Origin: Enterococcus alishanensis
GTDB lineage: Bacteria > Bacillota > Bacilli > Lactobacillales > Enterococcaceae
Direction of reading: 5' to 3'
Length of the DNA stretch: 64,000 bases
NCBI RefSeq assembly: GCF_019218635.1
Contig: NZ_JAHUZB010000007.1
Location: 62,001 to 126,000 of the forward strand
Both the position numbers and the translations under genes were made by a program. The notes under the pieces are model-generated. The model did not search any database and was not told the origin of the DNA. It saw nothing but the letters and a program-made list of their open reading frames with translations. Position 1 is the first letter of the stretch. Every line of letters starts with the position of its first letter. Below are positions 17,377 to 27,043 of this stretch, piece after piece.

Positions 17377-17901
17377 CTAAATTAATTCATCCAGCGCGAG
17401 ATTTAACTGTAAAACATTGACAAATTCACGACTGGAGAACCAATCTTTTTCCGCTGTTTCATTTATTATAGCATGAATTTTTTGCGGATTAATTTGTCGG
17501 GCTTTCGCGATTCGTTCGACTTGAAAGTTAGCGGCAGCCAAGCTAATATCTGGATCAACACCACTTGCAGAAGCAGTAACTAAATCATTCGGAACTTGTG
17601 TTTCAGTTGGGTTTTCCGCCAATAATTTTTCTTTTCTTTGGCGAACATGATCTGCTTGCTCTTTAGAGATTGGTGATAGCTGGCTAACATCACTGCTACG
17701 TCCAGAAAAATATTTGGTCTCGAAGAAATCTTGCCCCACCAAACTTGAACCCACGACTTGTTCCTCACGAGTGACCGAACTACCATTGGCTTGATGGTTA
17801 AAAAATAACTGCCCGATACCAGTCACTAATAAGGTATAGAGACCGCCAAACAAAATGACGGCAAACAATAAAAAACGTAAGCTACTAAATATTTTGCTCA
17901 T
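17377..17901 (-). CDS. kdpC: Potassium-transporting ATPase subunit C
   Basis: 174 residues with one N-terminal membrane segment (LFAVILFGGLYTLLVTGIGQ). The KdpC signature follows: GSSLVGQDF and YFSGRSS, then ASGVDPDISLAAANFQVERIA. KdpC stabilises the KdpFABC complex and ATP binding by KdpB. The C-terminal VNVLQLNLALDEL is typical. It lies 17 bp behind kdpB. Confidence 0.93.
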   Translation of the reverse strand: MSKIFSSLRFLLFAVILFGGLYTLLVTGIGQLFFNHQANGSSVTREEQVVGSSLVGQDFFETKYFSGRSSDVSQLSPISKEQADHVRQRKEKLLAENPTETQVPNDLVTASASGVDPDISLAAANFQVERIAKARQINPQKIHAIINETAEKDWFSSREFVNVLQLNLALDELI

Positions 17902-17918
17902 TTTATTTTTCCTTTCAT

Positions 17919-19949
17919 TTATAAAATTATCAGCGAGAGCACTAGATCAATCATCTTAATGAAGATAAACGGTGCCACAATACCACCTAAACCGTAGACT
18001 AGTAAATTATGCCGTAGAATTTGACTGGCAGGTTTCTCTTGATATTTTACACCTTTTAAAGCTAACGGAATCAAGGCAACAATGATCACGGCATTATAAA
18101 TGACCGCTGATAAAATAGCTGTTAATGGACTACCTAGTCCCATTATATTTAAAGCATTTAATTGCGGATAAATTCCGTAAAATAACACTGGGATGACCGC
18201 GAAATATTTGGCGATATCATTGGCAATACTAAAAGTCGTCAAAGCACCGCGAGTCATCAATAATTGTTTCCCAATTTGGACAACTTGCAACAATTTTGTC
18301 GGACTAGAATCTAAGTCAATCATATTTCCTGCTTCTTTTGCAGCTTGGGTACCAGTGTTCATCGCCATTGCAACATCTGCTTGAGCTAAAGCTGGTGCGT
18401 CATTAGTCCCATCACCAGTCATCGCAACTAAGTGACCTTTTTCTTGGTATTCACGGATTAAATCCATTTTATTTTCCGGTGTTGCTTCCGCCAAGAAATC
18501 ATCCACACCAGCTTCTGCAGCAATTGCTGCTGCAGTCAACGGATTATCACCAGTGATCATGATAGTTTTGATCCCCATTTTACGCATATCGCCAAATTGT
18601 TCCTTAACACCATTTTTAACAATATCTTTCAAATAGACCACACCTAGAACTTGACCATTTTTCACCACTACTAAAGGCGTTCCGCCAGCACGAGCAATTT
18701 GATCAACAATTTCATCACAGGCGGCTGGATAGGTTTTTCCTTGAGCCGTTACATATTGCTTCATGGTATCGGCTGCCCCTTTACGGATTTCATCGCCACG
18801 ATAATCAATACCACTCATACGGGTTTTGGCACTAAATTGAATCCAGTGAACTTCCGATTGCTGGAATTCTCGTCCGCGAATATCAAATTTTTCTTTTGCT
18901 AAAATTACAATGCTTCGTCCTTCCGCTGTTTCATCGGCTAAAGAAGACAATTGCGCAGCATCTGCCAATTCTTTTTCACTGACACCAGGAACCGGTAGAA
19001 ATTCACTGGCCCGGCGATTCCCCAGTGTAATTGTTCCCGTTTTATCTAATAGCAATACGTCAACGTCACCAGCAGCTTCAATTGCTCGACCACTCATGGC
19101 AATGACGTTTTCTTTCGTTAATCGACTCATTCCTGCAATCCCAATCGAAGAAATCAAAGCCCCAATAGTTGTTGGTGCCAGACAAATCAATAAAGCAATC
19201 ACGATAATACTAGATAAAGCTTGCCCATTTCCAGCTAACACGCTACTGAAATCAGTAAAAGGAATCAAGGTAATTGCAACAGTTAAGAATATTAAGGTTA
19301 AAGTAATCAGAAAAATTTGTAGCCCTAATTCATTAGGCGTTTTTTTTCGTTCGGTACCTTCTACCATTGCAATCATCTTATCTAAGAAAGATTGACCATT
19401 TTCAGAAGTCACCCGAATCACCAAATAGTCAGAAACTACTGTCGTCCCACCAGTTACCGCGCTACGGTCACCACCAGATTCGCGAATAACCGGAGCTGAT
19501 TCACCAGTAATGGCACTTTCATCAACTGAAGCGGCACCCTCAACAACATCACCATCCGCTGGAATTTGTTCACTTGCTTGGACATAAACTAAATCACCTT
19601 TTTTTAAATCAGATGATTTTATTTCCGTGAAATTTTGATTTTGTATATCAGTTAAGTCGCTAATTTTATAGGTCATGACTTCTTTCTTGGCTTGTTTCAA
19701 GCTATCTGCTTGCGCTTTTCCGCGACCTTCTGCTACTGCTTCAGCAAAGTTAGCAAACAACAAAGTCAACCAAAGAAAGATAGTAATCGCGATACTAAAC
19801 CACAAAGGAACGCCTGTCGGATAAAAACACAAAATTGTCGTTAAGATAGCACCCACATAGACGACAAACATCACTGGATTTTTAATTTGCTGGCGCGGAT
19901 CTAGTTTTTTAAAAGCCTGACCAATCGCCCATTGATAAATTTTTTTCAT
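17919..19949 (-). CDS. kdpB: Potassium-transporting P-type ATPase subunit B
   Basis: 676 residues. The P-type ATPase motifs are complete: actuator [10 protein letters not shown], phosphorylation site [12 protein letters not shown], nucleotide-binding [11 protein letters not shown], and hinge [21 protein letters not shown]. KdpB energises K+ uptake through KdpA. The open frame begins with a GTG at 19958, but the ATG at 19949 is better placed, 8 nt after GGAG. It follows kdpA by 14 bp. Confidence 0.95.
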   Translation of the reverse strand: MKKIYQWAIGQAFKKLDPRQQIKNPVMFVVYVGAILTTILCFYPTGVPLWFSIAITIFLWLTLLFANFAEAVAEGRGKAQADSLKQAKKEVMTYKISDLTDIQNQNFTEIKSSDLKKGDLVYVQASEQIPADGDVVEGAASVDESAITGESAPVIRESGGDRSAVTGGTTVVSDYLVIRVTSENGQSFLDKMIAMVEGTERKKTPNELGLQIFLITLTLIFLTVAITLIPFTDFSSVLAGNGQALSSIIVIALLICLAPTTIGALISSIGIAGMSRLTKENVIAMSGRAIEAAGDVDVLLLDKTGTITLGNRRASEFLPVPGVSEKELADAAQLSSLADETAEGRSIVILAKEKFDIRGREFQQSEVHWIQFSAKTRMSGIDYRGDEIRKGAADTMKQYVTAQGKTYPAACDEIVDQIARAGGTPLVVVKNGQVLGVVYLKDIVKNGVKEQFGDMRKMGIKTIMITGDNPLTAAAIAAEAGVDDFLAEATPENKMDLIREYQEKGHLVAMTGDGTNDAPALAQADVAMAMNTGTQAAKEAGNMIDLDSSPTKLLQVVQIGKQLLMTRGALTTFSIANDIAKYFAVIPVLFYGIYPQLNALNIMGLGSPLTAILSAVIYNAVIIVALIPLALKGVKYQEKPASQILRHNLLVYGLGGIVAPFIFIKMIDLVLSLIIL

Positions 19950-19963
19950 CTCATTCACTCCAT

Positions 19964-21637
19964 TTATAATGCAAAGTATTCAGCCAATGGACCGAGCGCC
20001 ATCACTGGTAAAAAGCTCAAGGCACCAATCACCAAAATCACGATGACTAACATGCTAATAAAAGTCGGGCTAGTAGTAGACAATGTCCCTTCACTTAAAG
20101 CCGATTGTTTTTTGACACTCATATTTGCTGCTAAAAATAAAATCGCCGCCATTGGTAAATAGCGAGTCACTAACATCATAAGACTGCCTAACAAATTAAC
20201 AAAAGTAGTGTCTGCTAAAAATCCGCTGAAGGCACTTCCGTTATTATTGGCTAAAGAAGTTGCGCCATATAATAATTCTGTAAATCCGTGGGGTCCAGCA
20301 TTTGTTAACCAAGACAAGACGTCTGGATGTAAAACAAAAGCCATCGCACCAAACAACGTTAGCATTAACGGTGTCAAAATCACCAAACTCGCCATTTTTA
20401 TATCAAAGACATTGATTTTTTTTCCTAAGTATTCTGGTGTGCGACCGACTAATAAACCAGCAATAAATACGGCTAATAATAAGAAAGCCAACATGCCGTA
20501 TAATCCACTACCGACACCACCAAAAATAATTTCACCTAGCTGCATTAAGAACATCGGAATCGCACCCGCTAAAGGTGTAAAACTATCCATCATCGCATTT
20601 ACCGAGCCATTGGAAGCCGCCGTAGTTACGACTGCCCACAAACTAGACCAACCTACACCAAAACGAACTTCTTTGCCTTCCAGGTTCATTTGACCGACAA
20701 CATCGGCAAATTGAGGACCATAATATTCATTGATTAACACACCAATAAAGGCTAATCCTACGAAAATCGTCGCTGTAATTAAAATTGTCCGTCCCTGTTT
20801 CCAATCCTTCACCCAAAAACCAAAAGCAAAAATTAATGCCGCTGGAATCAATAAAATCGCCATATTTTCTACAAAGTTACTTAAAATTGTTGGATTTTCA
20901 AAAGGATGGGCTGCATTGGCTGCAAAAAAACCACCGCCATTAGTCCCTAATTGCTTGATCGCTACTTGGCTAGCGACTGGACCTAAAGTTAGAAATAAAT
21001 CCTGTCCTGATAAACCAGTAAAACTCGTTCCGTCACTAAAACTTTGCACCACGCCTTGAGACATCAAGACAATCGCAAAAATAACTGACAAGGGTAAAAA
21101 TAAATAAACTAAGCTACGGGTTAAATCTTGCCAAAAATTACCGATGAATTTTTTCTTTCGTTGAGTAATTCCACGAATCAATGCTGCTAAAACAGCTACT
21201 CCGACGCCTGCCGAAATAAAGTTTTGCACCGTTAAACCAAACATCTGACTAAAATGAGAGAGATCGGTCTCACCTGCATACGCTTGCCAGTTAGTATTTG
21301 TTACAAAGCTAGCAGCCGTATTGATGGCTAAATCCCACGGCATATTTTTGACATTTTCACCGCCAGGAAGCCAATGTTGCGTTACTAATAAGCCAAATAA
21401 TAATAGTAAAGAGAAAAAACTCAAGCTTAACAGGTTAAATAAGTAACCTTTAGCCGACATTTCTTTTTGACTAGTTGGTCCGATTATTTTATACGTTAAA
21501 TTTTCTAAAGGTCGCAAAAATCTAGCGAAGCGAGGAATTTTTCCTTGCAGTATCTCCTTAATGTACCAACCTAATGGCACTGCCAGAATCAATAATATAA
21601 AAAAGAAGAAAATTCCTTGAAAAATCAAGCCGCTCAT
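19964..21637 (-). CDS. kdpA: Potassium-transporting ATPase subunit A
   Basis: 557 residues and about ten membrane segments. It is a K+-channel-like subunit with the selectivity-filter-type loops [49 protein letters not shown] and [12 protein letters not shown]. Length fits the family. The ATG overlaps the kdpF stop (ATGA). Confidence 0.95.
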   Translation of the reverse strand: MSGLIFQGIFFFFILLILAVPLGWYIKEILQGKIPRFARFLRPLENLTYKIIGPTSQKEMSAKGYLFNLLSLSFFSLLLLFGLLVTQHWLPGGENVKNMPWDLAINTAASFVTNTNWQAYAGETDLSHFSQMFGLTVQNFISAGVGVAVLAALIRGITQRKKKFIGNFWQDLTRSLVYLFLPLSVIFAIVLMSQGVVQSFSDGTSFTGLSGQDLFLTLGPVASQVAIKQLGTNGGGFFAANAAHPFENPTILSNFVENMAILLIPAALIFAFGFWVKDWKQGRTILITATIFVGLAFIGVLINEYYGPQFADVVGQMNLEGKEVRFGVGWSSLWAVVTTAASNGSVNAMMDSFTPLAGAIPMFLMQLGEIIFGGVGSGLYGMLAFLLLAVFIAGLLVGRTPEYLGKKINVFDIKMASLVILTPLMLTLFGAMAFVLHPDVLSWLTNAGPHGFTELLYGATSLANNNGSAFSGFLADTTFVNLLGSLMMLVTRYLPMAAILFLAANMSVKKQSALSEGTLSTTSPTFISMLVIVILVIGALSFLPVMALGPLAEYFAL

Positions 21638-21714
21638 AATTTTTCCCCCTTAAATAAAAACCAAAATAAATAGATCATTAATAATAAACTAACGACTGCT
21701 AAAAACAGCATCAT
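21634..21714 (-). CDS. kdpF: KdpF small subunit
   Basis: 26 residues, a single membrane helix. It starts MMLFLAVVSLLLMIYLFW and ends FKGEKL, which closely follows the KdpF pattern (hydrophobic helix, then a short basic/acidic tail). Two adjacent ATG codons are possible; the first (21714) lies 10 nt after GGAG. The stop overlaps the kdpA start. KdpF helps stabilise the KdpABC complex. Too short for most gene finders. Confidence 0.85.
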   Translation of the reverse strand: MMLFLAVVSLLLMIYLFWFLFKGEKL

Positions 21715-21787
21715 TTTTCTTCCACTCCTTTACTCCTTCAGAATATAAAAAAAGAAATAAAGATAGTGTGAATCTTGCTGCGATTTC

Positions 21788-21804
21788 TTTATACTATCTT
21801 TATA
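21788..21804. promoter_or_regulatory. Candidate KdpE binding site
   Basis: TTTATACTATCTTTATA holds two direct TTTATA copies 11 bp apart, the helical phasing used by OmpR-class dimers and close to described KdpE sites. An inverted copy, AAAGATAGT (21759-21767) against ACTATCTTT (21793-21801), with AAAGAAAT / ATTTCTTT beside it, makes a larger palindrome. It lies about 75-90 bp upstream of kdpF. Confidence 0.6.
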
Positions 21805-21866
21805 CCCTGATTGACGATGGAAAATGTATCCATTAAAATGTAGTAAAAATACAAAAGGAGTAACTC

Positions 21867-22739
21867 TTGGAAAATAATCTATCTTATGCTGAACGAATTA
21901 AATTAAAATATCATATCCTCAGTAAAACAGAGAAAAAAATTGCCGATTACGTCTTAGCAGTTGGCTTTAAAGTATCAGAAATGACTTTGGCTGAGCTGGC
22001 TCAAGCAATTGAAGTGAGTGAACCATCGATTGTTCGCTTCACAAAAGCACTAAACTTTAAAGGTTTTAGTGATTTTAAAGCACAGGTTTTGAAGGATTGG
22101 GGGAAAGAAGAACAAACTAGCGAAAAACCAGAGAAATTTGTCGATTTAAATTTTTCTCAGGAAGACACCATCGACAGTATTCCCAATAAAATCATTCAGT
22201 CTACGATTAAAGGCTTAGAGGATACTTTGAAAATATTTGATTATCAAGCTTTTAATACCGCTATCGAAGCAATTTTAGCTGCTGATCGAATTGAAGTTTT
22301 TGGCTTAGGAACTTCTGGCAGTATCGCTTTAGATTTTGTCAGTAAATTGATTCGGATTGGTGTAAATGCCAATTATTTTGCTGATAACCATCTGGGACAA
22401 TTAAGTGCCCGTTCCCTGAAAAAAACTGATGTAGCTATAGCGATTACCCATTCCGGTAGTACGATTGATGCCGTCAACACACTAGAAATCGCCCAAAAAA
22501 CTGGTGCCAAAACAATTGCCTTAACCAACTATAAAGCCACGCATATTTCAAAATTTGCCGATATAGAATTACTGACTGGTGATCACGAAACAACATTTTA
22601 TAGTGAAACTATGATTTCTCGGACTTCCCTCTTATCATTAGTTGACATGCTATACATGGGGATTTTGCTGAGTGATTATGAACGCTTTACAACTGAGCTT
22701 CATCAAGTTAATTCATTAGTAGAAGGAAAAAATTATTAA
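21867..22739 (+). CDS. RpiR/MurR-family regulator with SIS domain
   Basis: 290 residues. The N-terminal HTH_6 domain reads LSKTEKKIADYVLA and VSEPSIVRFTKALNFKGF. The SIS sugar-phosphate domain begins near residue 125 with EVFGLGTSGSIALDFVSK and includes ITHSGSTIDAVNTLEIA. The start is TTG, supported by AAAAGGAG 6 nt upstream; no ATG or GTG is better placed. Regulators of this class respond to phosphosugars or aminosugar phosphates. It is divergent from kdp, and no sugar operon adjoins on its own strand, so the target is unknown. Confidence 0.88.
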   Translation: MENNLSYAERIKLKYHILSKTEKKIADYVLAVGFKVSEMTLAELAQAIEVSEPSIVRFTKALNFKGFSDFKAQVLKDWGKEEQTSEKPEKFVDLNFSQEDTIDSIPNKIIQSTIKGLEDTLKIFDYQAFNTAIEAILAADRIEVFGLGTSGSIALDFVSKLIRIGVNANYFADNHLGQLSARSLKKTDVAIAITHSGSTIDAVNTLEIAQKTGAKTIALTNYKATHISKFADIELLTGDHETTFYSETMISRTSLLSLVDMLYMGILLSDYERFTTELHQVNSLVEGKNY

Positions 22740-22748
22740 AGCCACTAA

Positions 22749-22789
22749 AAAGAGTCGATGCTCACAAAAAATGTGATAATCGACTCTTT
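22749..22789 (+). terminator. Terminator of the rpiR-type gene
   Basis: AAAGAGTCGAT pairs perfectly with ATCGACTCTTT. An inner TCACA/TGTGA pair extends the stem, and a short T-rich tail follows. Confidence 0.8.
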
Positions 22790-22823
22790 CTTTGACTAGT
22801 TCATTTTATTTTTCAACAAAAAA

Positions 22824-22848
22824 GATGATGCGCAAACTGCCCATCATC
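22824..22848 (-). terminator. Terminator of deoC
   Basis: A GATGATG / CATCATC stem with an 11-nt loop, then six T on the minus strand. Confidence 0.75.
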
Positions 22849-22854
22849 CTAACT

Positions 22855-23571
22855 CTACTTATCCAATCCCAAAACAGTTGGCGTTGATCGATAGCCAATC
22901 CCCATGCGGTCGATGCCCATATCAATCAGTTGTAAAAAATGTTCGCGGGTGCGAATTGCTCCGCTACCTTTAATCTTGGCTTTACCAGCCACTTGATCCA
23001 TCATAATCTGGATGATTTCGACTGTCGCACCGTTGCCTTCATGACCAGTTAAAAATCCGGTACTGGTTTTTACAAAATCTCCGCCAGCAGCAACCACGCA
23101 GTCACAACCTTTTCTGACTTGCTCTACCGTTAAAGCATCGGTTTCCAAAATCACTTTGACGGCAACACCATATTGATGACAAATATCTGCTACTGCTTTC
23201 AAATCTTGCGTCACTTCTTCATAACGTCCACTGCGTAACCAACCATAATTTGCCACAATGTCTAATTCCGCAATATCTTTTGCATAATCTTTTAGGATAA
23301 TTTCCGCTTGAGCAACCTTTGACGCTGTCGAACTTTGGCCAAAAGGAAAATCACAGACCGGACAAACTTCAGTTTCTGTACCAGCACACATTTCAGCGGC
23401 TAATGGCACGGCCCAAGGATTGACACAGACTGTTTTACATTTAAAATCAATGCCTTCTTGAATGTACTTTTTCGTTTCTTCAATCGTAAATTCTGGCTTC
23501 AAAACAGATTGATCAATGTAACGGGCCAATTCGATTGGCGTCATATCTTGGGCTTTTTTCGTTGGTTTCAT
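22855..23571 (-). CDS. deoC: Deoxyribose-phosphate aldolase
   Basis: About 238 residues, class I aldolase TIM barrel. The Schiff-base lysine lies in DFVKTSTGF; the supporting lysines are in VAVKVILET and AKIKGSGAIRT. The reaction splits 2-deoxyribose 5-phosphate into glyceraldehyde 3-phosphate and acetaldehyde, the last step of deoxynucleoside salvage. The frame opens at 23607, but the ATG at 23571 follows GCGAGGGAATAAG at the right distance and is preferred. No other nucleoside genes adjoin. Confidence 0.92.
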   Translation of the reverse strand: MKPTKKAQDMTPIELARYIDQSVLKPEFTIEETKKYIQEGIDFKCKTVCVNPWAVPLAAEMCAGTETEVCPVCDFPFGQSSTASKVAQAEIILKDYAKDIAELDIVANYGWLRSGRYEEVTQDLKAVADICHQYGVAVKVILETDALTVEQVRKGCDCVVAAGGDFVKTSTGFLTGHEGNGATVEIIQIMMDQVAGKAKIKGSGAIRTREHFLQLIDMGIDRMGIGYRSTPTVLGLDK

Positions 23572-23677
23572 CTTATTCCCTCGCTTCGTATTTGATAGTT
23601 TCATCATAATGTATTTTTGCTACAATTGTCAATTAATTTTTGTATTTTTATTTCTTTTAAAAAATTTCAAATTCTTC

Positions 23678-23727
23678 TTGCAATTCGACCGTTGGTCTAG
23701 TATATTATAGCTATAGACCAACAGTCG
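23678..23727 (+). promoter_or_regulatory. tetR-type promoter with overlapping operator
   Basis: -35 TTGCAA (23678-23683), 17-bp spacer, -10 TATATT (23701-23706). A 14-bp inverted repeat, CGACCGTTGGTCTA (23686-23699) against TAGACCAACAGTCG (23714-23727), with one mismatch, covers the spacer and the start region. That is the classical layout for TetR autorepression. Confidence 0.75.
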
Positions 23728-23741
23728 AGAAAGGAGTCACC

Positions 23742-24383
23742 ATGACACATACAAAAGATTTTGATCAAAAACGTAGCGAGATTTTAGATTGTGCGCAACA
23801 ATTATTTATTTCAAAGAGCTATGAACTTACCTCTGTCAATATGATTTTAAAAGAAGTTGGCATCGCTAAAGGAACTTTTTATTATTATTTTAACTCTAAA
23901 GAAGAAGTAATGGACGCCGTGATCATGCGGATTGTTCTTAAGGATTTAGCATACGCCAAAGAAATTTTAGCTCGTAAAGATTTGTCGGCCTTAGAAAAAT
24001 TATTAACTACCCTATTTACCAAACCTGAGACTGACGAGAAAAAAAACATTGTCAAAGAACTTCATCAAGCCAACAATGCCTTAATGAAGCAACGAGCATT
24101 ACAAAGAACGATTGAACTAATTTGCCCGATTTATGCTGAAATAATCGCCGAAGGAAATGCGCAAAATGAGTTTTCCTCAAGCCAACCGTTAGCCGACAGC
24201 CAATTCTTAGTTGCTGGTGTTCAGTCTTTGCTGGACTTGAGTAATTTAAAAGATTCTAAGATTGAAATAAAGATCGAAAATATCGTGAACATATTATTTA
24301 CTGTATTAAATATTAATCAGAACAACGTGGATCAGCAAACAATATTGAATAAAATTAAAGGAGGAAATAACAATGAAAACTAA
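23742..24383 (+). CDS. TetR/AcrR-family regulator
   Basis: 213 residues. The N-terminal HTH is clear: EILDCAQQLFISKSYELTSV, VNMILKEVGIAKGTFYYYF, NSKEEVMDAVI. The ligand domain is not assignable to a known effector. The ATG follows AAAGGAGTCACC. Its last 11 bp overlap the first of two duplicated small membrane-protein genes, so it leads a four-gene operon, probably repressing itself through the inverted repeat at its promoter. Confidence 0.88.
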   Translation: MTHTKDFDQKRSEILDCAQQLFISKSYELTSVNMILKEVGIAKGTFYYYFNSKEEVMDAVIMRIVLKDLAYAKEILARKDLSALEKLLTTLFTKPETDEKKNIVKELHQANNALMKQRALQRTIELICPIYAEIIAEGNAQNEFSSSQPLADSQFLVAGVQSLLDLSNLKDSKIEIKIENIVNILFTVLNINQNNVDQQTILNKIKGGNNNEN

Positions 24384-24573
24384 AAAAATGGTAGTAATCG
24401 CAGGTATTGTATTAGGTTTAGGAGCGGCTTCTCAGATTGTTGAACACTCTGTCGATAAAACGGCTGTAAAAAATTATGTGGAGACTAATTTCACTGAACA
24501 AGACGATAACGAGACAAACTTTAATTTCAAAGACGAAGAAGAAAATACTTTTTTTGAATGGATTGGCTTTTAG
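24373..24573 (+). CDS. Small membrane-anchored acidic protein, copy 1
   Basis: 66 residues. After a basic MKTKKM start comes one hydrophobic segment (VVIAGIVLGLGAASQIV), then a strongly acidic tail rich in Asp, Glu and Asn that ends FFEWIGF. Not recognised as a known family. GGAGGAAATAACA precedes the ATG, which overlaps the tetR-type gene. It is duplicated in the next gene with nearly identical DNA, so expression level or copy-specific function may matter. It could be a membrane-bound partner or a target controlled by the TetR protein. Confidence 0.65.
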   Translation: MKTKKMVVIAGIVLGLGAASQIVEHSVDKTAVKNYVETNFTEQDDNETNFNFKDEEENTFFEWIGF

Positions 24574-24591
24574 TTTAAGGAGGAAATAACA

Positions 24592-24780
24592 ATGAAAATT
24601 AAAAAAATAGTAGTAATCACAGGTATTGTATTAGGTTTAGGAGCGGCTTCTCAGATTGTCGAACATTCTGTCGATAAAACGGCTGTAAAAAATTATGTGG
24701 AGACTAACTTCACCGAACAAGACGATAATGAGACAAACTTTAATTTCAAAGACGAAGAAGAAAATACTTTTTTTGAATAG
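24592..24780 (+). CDS. Small membrane-anchored acidic protein, copy 2 (shortened)
   Basis: 62 residues, differing from copy 1 at only a few positions (for example KIKKIVVIT against KTKKMVVIA). The final WIGF is lost because a TGG in copy 1 is TAG here; the bases after it still encode a WIGF-like tail in frame. The repeat unit is 219 bp and includes the ribosome binding site, so the pair arose by recent tandem duplication. Confidence 0.65.
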   Translation: MKIKKIVVITGIVLGLGAASQIVEHSVDKTAVKNYVETNFTEQDDNETNFNFKDEEENTFFE

Positions 24781-24810
24781 ATTAGCTTTTAATTTAAGGA
24801 GGAAAAAACA

Positions 24811-25071
24811 ATGAAATATCAAGAAATGGTCGAAAAAGTACACCAAATAACTGGTGAAAGTGCAGCTATCTGCAGCGAAATCATGGATAGCTATGAAAAA
24901 TATTGCGCCCAAGAATTAAAACGTCCCTTTGCAAAAAAAATTACCCCGGAAATGATTGCTTGGATTGGTGCCAATACTGGTTGTGAAGCACGAACAGTCG
25001 AAAAAGTCATCACGGCTTTAATCAATACGCTTCGGGCTGGTGTGAAAGACAAGTTATTATTTAGAGCTTAA
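24811..25071 (+). CDS. Small helical protein of unknown function
   Basis: 86 residues, apparently all helical. Two halves look alike: KVHQITGESAAICSEIMDSY near the start and ANTGCEARTVEKVITALI near the end. Each has a TG turn followed by a helix. This recalls, without matching, the helical part of HU-type DNA-binding proteins. It is the last gene of the TetR-led operon and shares the same AAGGAGGAAA-AACA ribosome site as the duplicated genes, so its expression should be coordinated with them. Confidence 0.6.
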   Translation: MKYQEMVEKVHQITGESAAICSEIMDSYEKYCAQELKRPFAKKITPEMIAWIGANTGCEARTVEKVITALINTLRAGVKDKLLFRA

Positions 25072-25120
25072 AAAACAACTGACCGTTGGAATGATCATTC
25101 CATCAGTCAGTTGTTTTTTT
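25071..25120. terminator. Bidirectional terminator between convergent operons
   Basis: AAAAAACAACTGAC pairs with GTCAGTTGTTTTTT through an interrupted stem. T runs are present on both strands, so it serves both the TetR operon and the leftward PTS operon. Confidence 0.85.
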
Positions 25121-25177
25121 AGTTAATTCTTTTCTTCTTAGACACAATTAACCACTCTAAATTAAAACAATTTCGTT

Positions 25178-27043
25178 TTAAGATCCCAAAATCGGCAACA
25201 CATAGTCTTGATTAAATTCTAAGCCCGAAATGGTCTCCTTAGTATCGGTAATAATCACCATAACTGTCGCGTCTTTTCCACTAGCTTCAAGCATTTTTAA
25301 ATCAATGGTTCCAATTTCTTGACCTTGCTGAATCTTTTGACCTATTTCGATGTTTAACTTAAAAGGGGCGCCGTTTAATTCCACCGTATCAATGCCTAAA
25401 TGAAGCAATAATTCCAAACCATCCGCTGTCACAATACCGATTGCATGTTTAGTCGGTGCAATCATGGTGATTGTTCCAGAAACGGGAGATTTGATGGTTT
25501 CTTCACTGGGAATAACCGCAAAACCTTCCCCCATCATTTTACTGGCAAAAACTTGATCATTCACCTCAGTAATGGGAATGATTTCGCCTTCAATTGGTGA
25601 ATAAATTTTTTCGTTTTGAGATTTTGTTTGTGTTTTAGCGACATTTTCTACTTTACTACTTTTTTTGATTACCAATAGATTGGTTAGGATAAAAGCTAAA
25701 ATAAAGGTACCAATTCCCACTAAAACATAAGTAATAACTTGATAAGGATCGTAAATATACATCAAAGGCGATAATAAAACAGCTAATCCATAGCTATTGG
25801 CTTGGATGCCCAATAACGAAAGAACCATCCCACCAACCGCTGAGCTGGCTAACATAACTACGATCGCTTTCATCCCTGTCCGCATCACGACACCAAATAA
25901 AGCTGGTTCACTAACCCCTAACATTTGCGTGATTGTCGCGGAAATACCTGCTGTTTTGACTGAAGCACTTTTTGTGCGTAAAGCAATTGCTAAACAGACT
26001 GCCGCATTCGCAAAACCATACATAGCGCAAACCGTAATCAAAGGATTAAATCCAGTAGTCGCGATTAATGACGTTTCTATCATGATAAACATATGATGCA
26101 TCCCCGTCATTACCGCAATCGGATATAAGAAACCGATAATCAAACCACCAATTCCTAAAGGTAAATGCAAGAACATTTCAATGACTTTTACTGCTTGTCC
26201 TTCAAAAGCATGGACGATTGGACCCAAGACAAACAATGCAACAAATACAGAAACTAAAATGACTACAAAAGGAGTGAAAATCAAATCCATTGCATTCGGC
26301 ATAATTTTACGTAATTTTTTCTCCAATGTTGCACCAATCATACCAGTAATTAAGGCTGTCAAAATCGATCCCTGATAACCCACTAAAGGAATCATGCCAA
26401 ACGCCATGATAGGTTCGGCTGTTCCACCAGCTACTGCATACGCATTCGGCAACGCTGGAGAAACTAGCATCAAACCAATTAAAAAGCCGATAATCGGTAA
26501 ACCGCCTAATTTTTTAAAAGCTGACCAACAAATAAAAGCTGTTAAAAAACCAAAAGCCGTATCTGTTAAAACGGTCACGGTCGCATTCAACCATTCAGGA
26601 ATACTATCAGCTGTCAGTCCCATCACTTTAAGAACGGTTTCATTAAACAGAACACCCTTCAACCCTAAAAATAGTCCAGTGGCACCTAAAATTGGGATGA
26701 TTGGCACAAAGATATCGGCAATATTGCGCACGGCACGTTGTAAAAAGGAAGAATCATCTTTAGCCATTTGATCTTTGGAGCTCTCATTAAAGTTGTAAAT
26801 GGATTGCATCGCTGCATAAACTTTATTGACAATCCCAGTACCTAAGATAATCTGGTATTGCCCGGCATTATAGAAGACGCCCTTAACTTCTTCGACTTCC
26901 TCAACTTGGCTGTCGTCAATTGCTTTACGATCTTTAACTTGTAACCGCAAGCGGGTGGCACAGTGAGTAGAGGAGACAATATTGTCTTCTCCAATCACCG
27001 CAACTAACTTTTCTGCAATCTCTTGATAGTTTGTTTTAGTCAT
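25178..27043 (-). CDS. PTS EIIBCA permease, glucoside/sucrose/trehalose class
   Basis: 621 residues with three fused domains. EIIB comes first, with the phospho-cysteine in STHCATRLRLQVKD (about residue 28). EIIC follows with about ten membrane segments, roughly residues 95-455. EIIA is at the C-terminus, with the phospho-histidine in LLLHLGIDTVELNG. It imports and phosphorylates a disaccharide. The gene overlaps the end of the GH13 hydrolase by 8 bp, so the hydrolase probably acts on the phosphorylated product. Domain order B-C-A is that of beta-glucoside and trehalose/sucrose permeases. Substrate undetermined. Confidence 0.9.
   Translation of the reverse strand: MTKTNYQEIAEKLVAVIGEDNIVSSTHCATRLRLQVKDRKAIDDSQVEEVEEVKGVFYNAGQYQIILGTGIVNKVYAAMQSIYNFNESSKDQMAKDDSSFLQRAVRNIADIFVPIIPILGATGLFLGLKGVLFNETVLKVMGLTADSIPEWLNATVTVLTDTAFGFLTAFICWSAFKKLGGLPIIGFLIGLMLVSPALPNAYAVAGGTAEPIMAFGMIPLVGYQGSILTALITGMIGATLEKKLRKIMPNAMDLIFTPFVVILVSVFVALFVLGPIVHAFEGQAVKVIEMFLHLPLGIGGLIIGFLYPIAVMTGMHHMFIMIETSLIATTGFNPLITVCAMYGFANAAVCLAIALRTKSASVKTAGISATITQMLGVSEPALFGVVMRTGMKAIVVMLASSAVGGMVLSLLGIQANSYGLAVLLSPLMYIYDPYQVITYVLVGIGTFILAFILTNLLVIKKSSKVENVAKTQTKSQNEKIYSPIEGEIIPITEVNDQVFASKMMGEGFAVIPSEETIKSPVSGTITMIAPTKHAIGIVTADGLELLLHLGIDTVELNGAPFKLNIEIGQKIQQGQEIGTIDLKMLEASGKDATVMVIITDTKETISGLEFNQDYVLPILGS

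Larger units (their letters stand above)
24357..24794 (+). repeat. 219-bp tandem duplication carrying the two small genes
   Basis: Two head-to-tail units, each with the AAGGAGG ribosome site, the small gene and the segment GGCTTTTAGTTTAAGGAGG or its variant. Identity is very high by eye, and the differences include the stop-creating TGG to TAG change. Confidence 0.8.

Noticed and set aside
21867-22739. The RpiR-type protein as the kdp regulator
   Set aside because: KdpDE is present and complete; RpiR-family proteins sense phosphosugars, so the divergent position is probably incidental.
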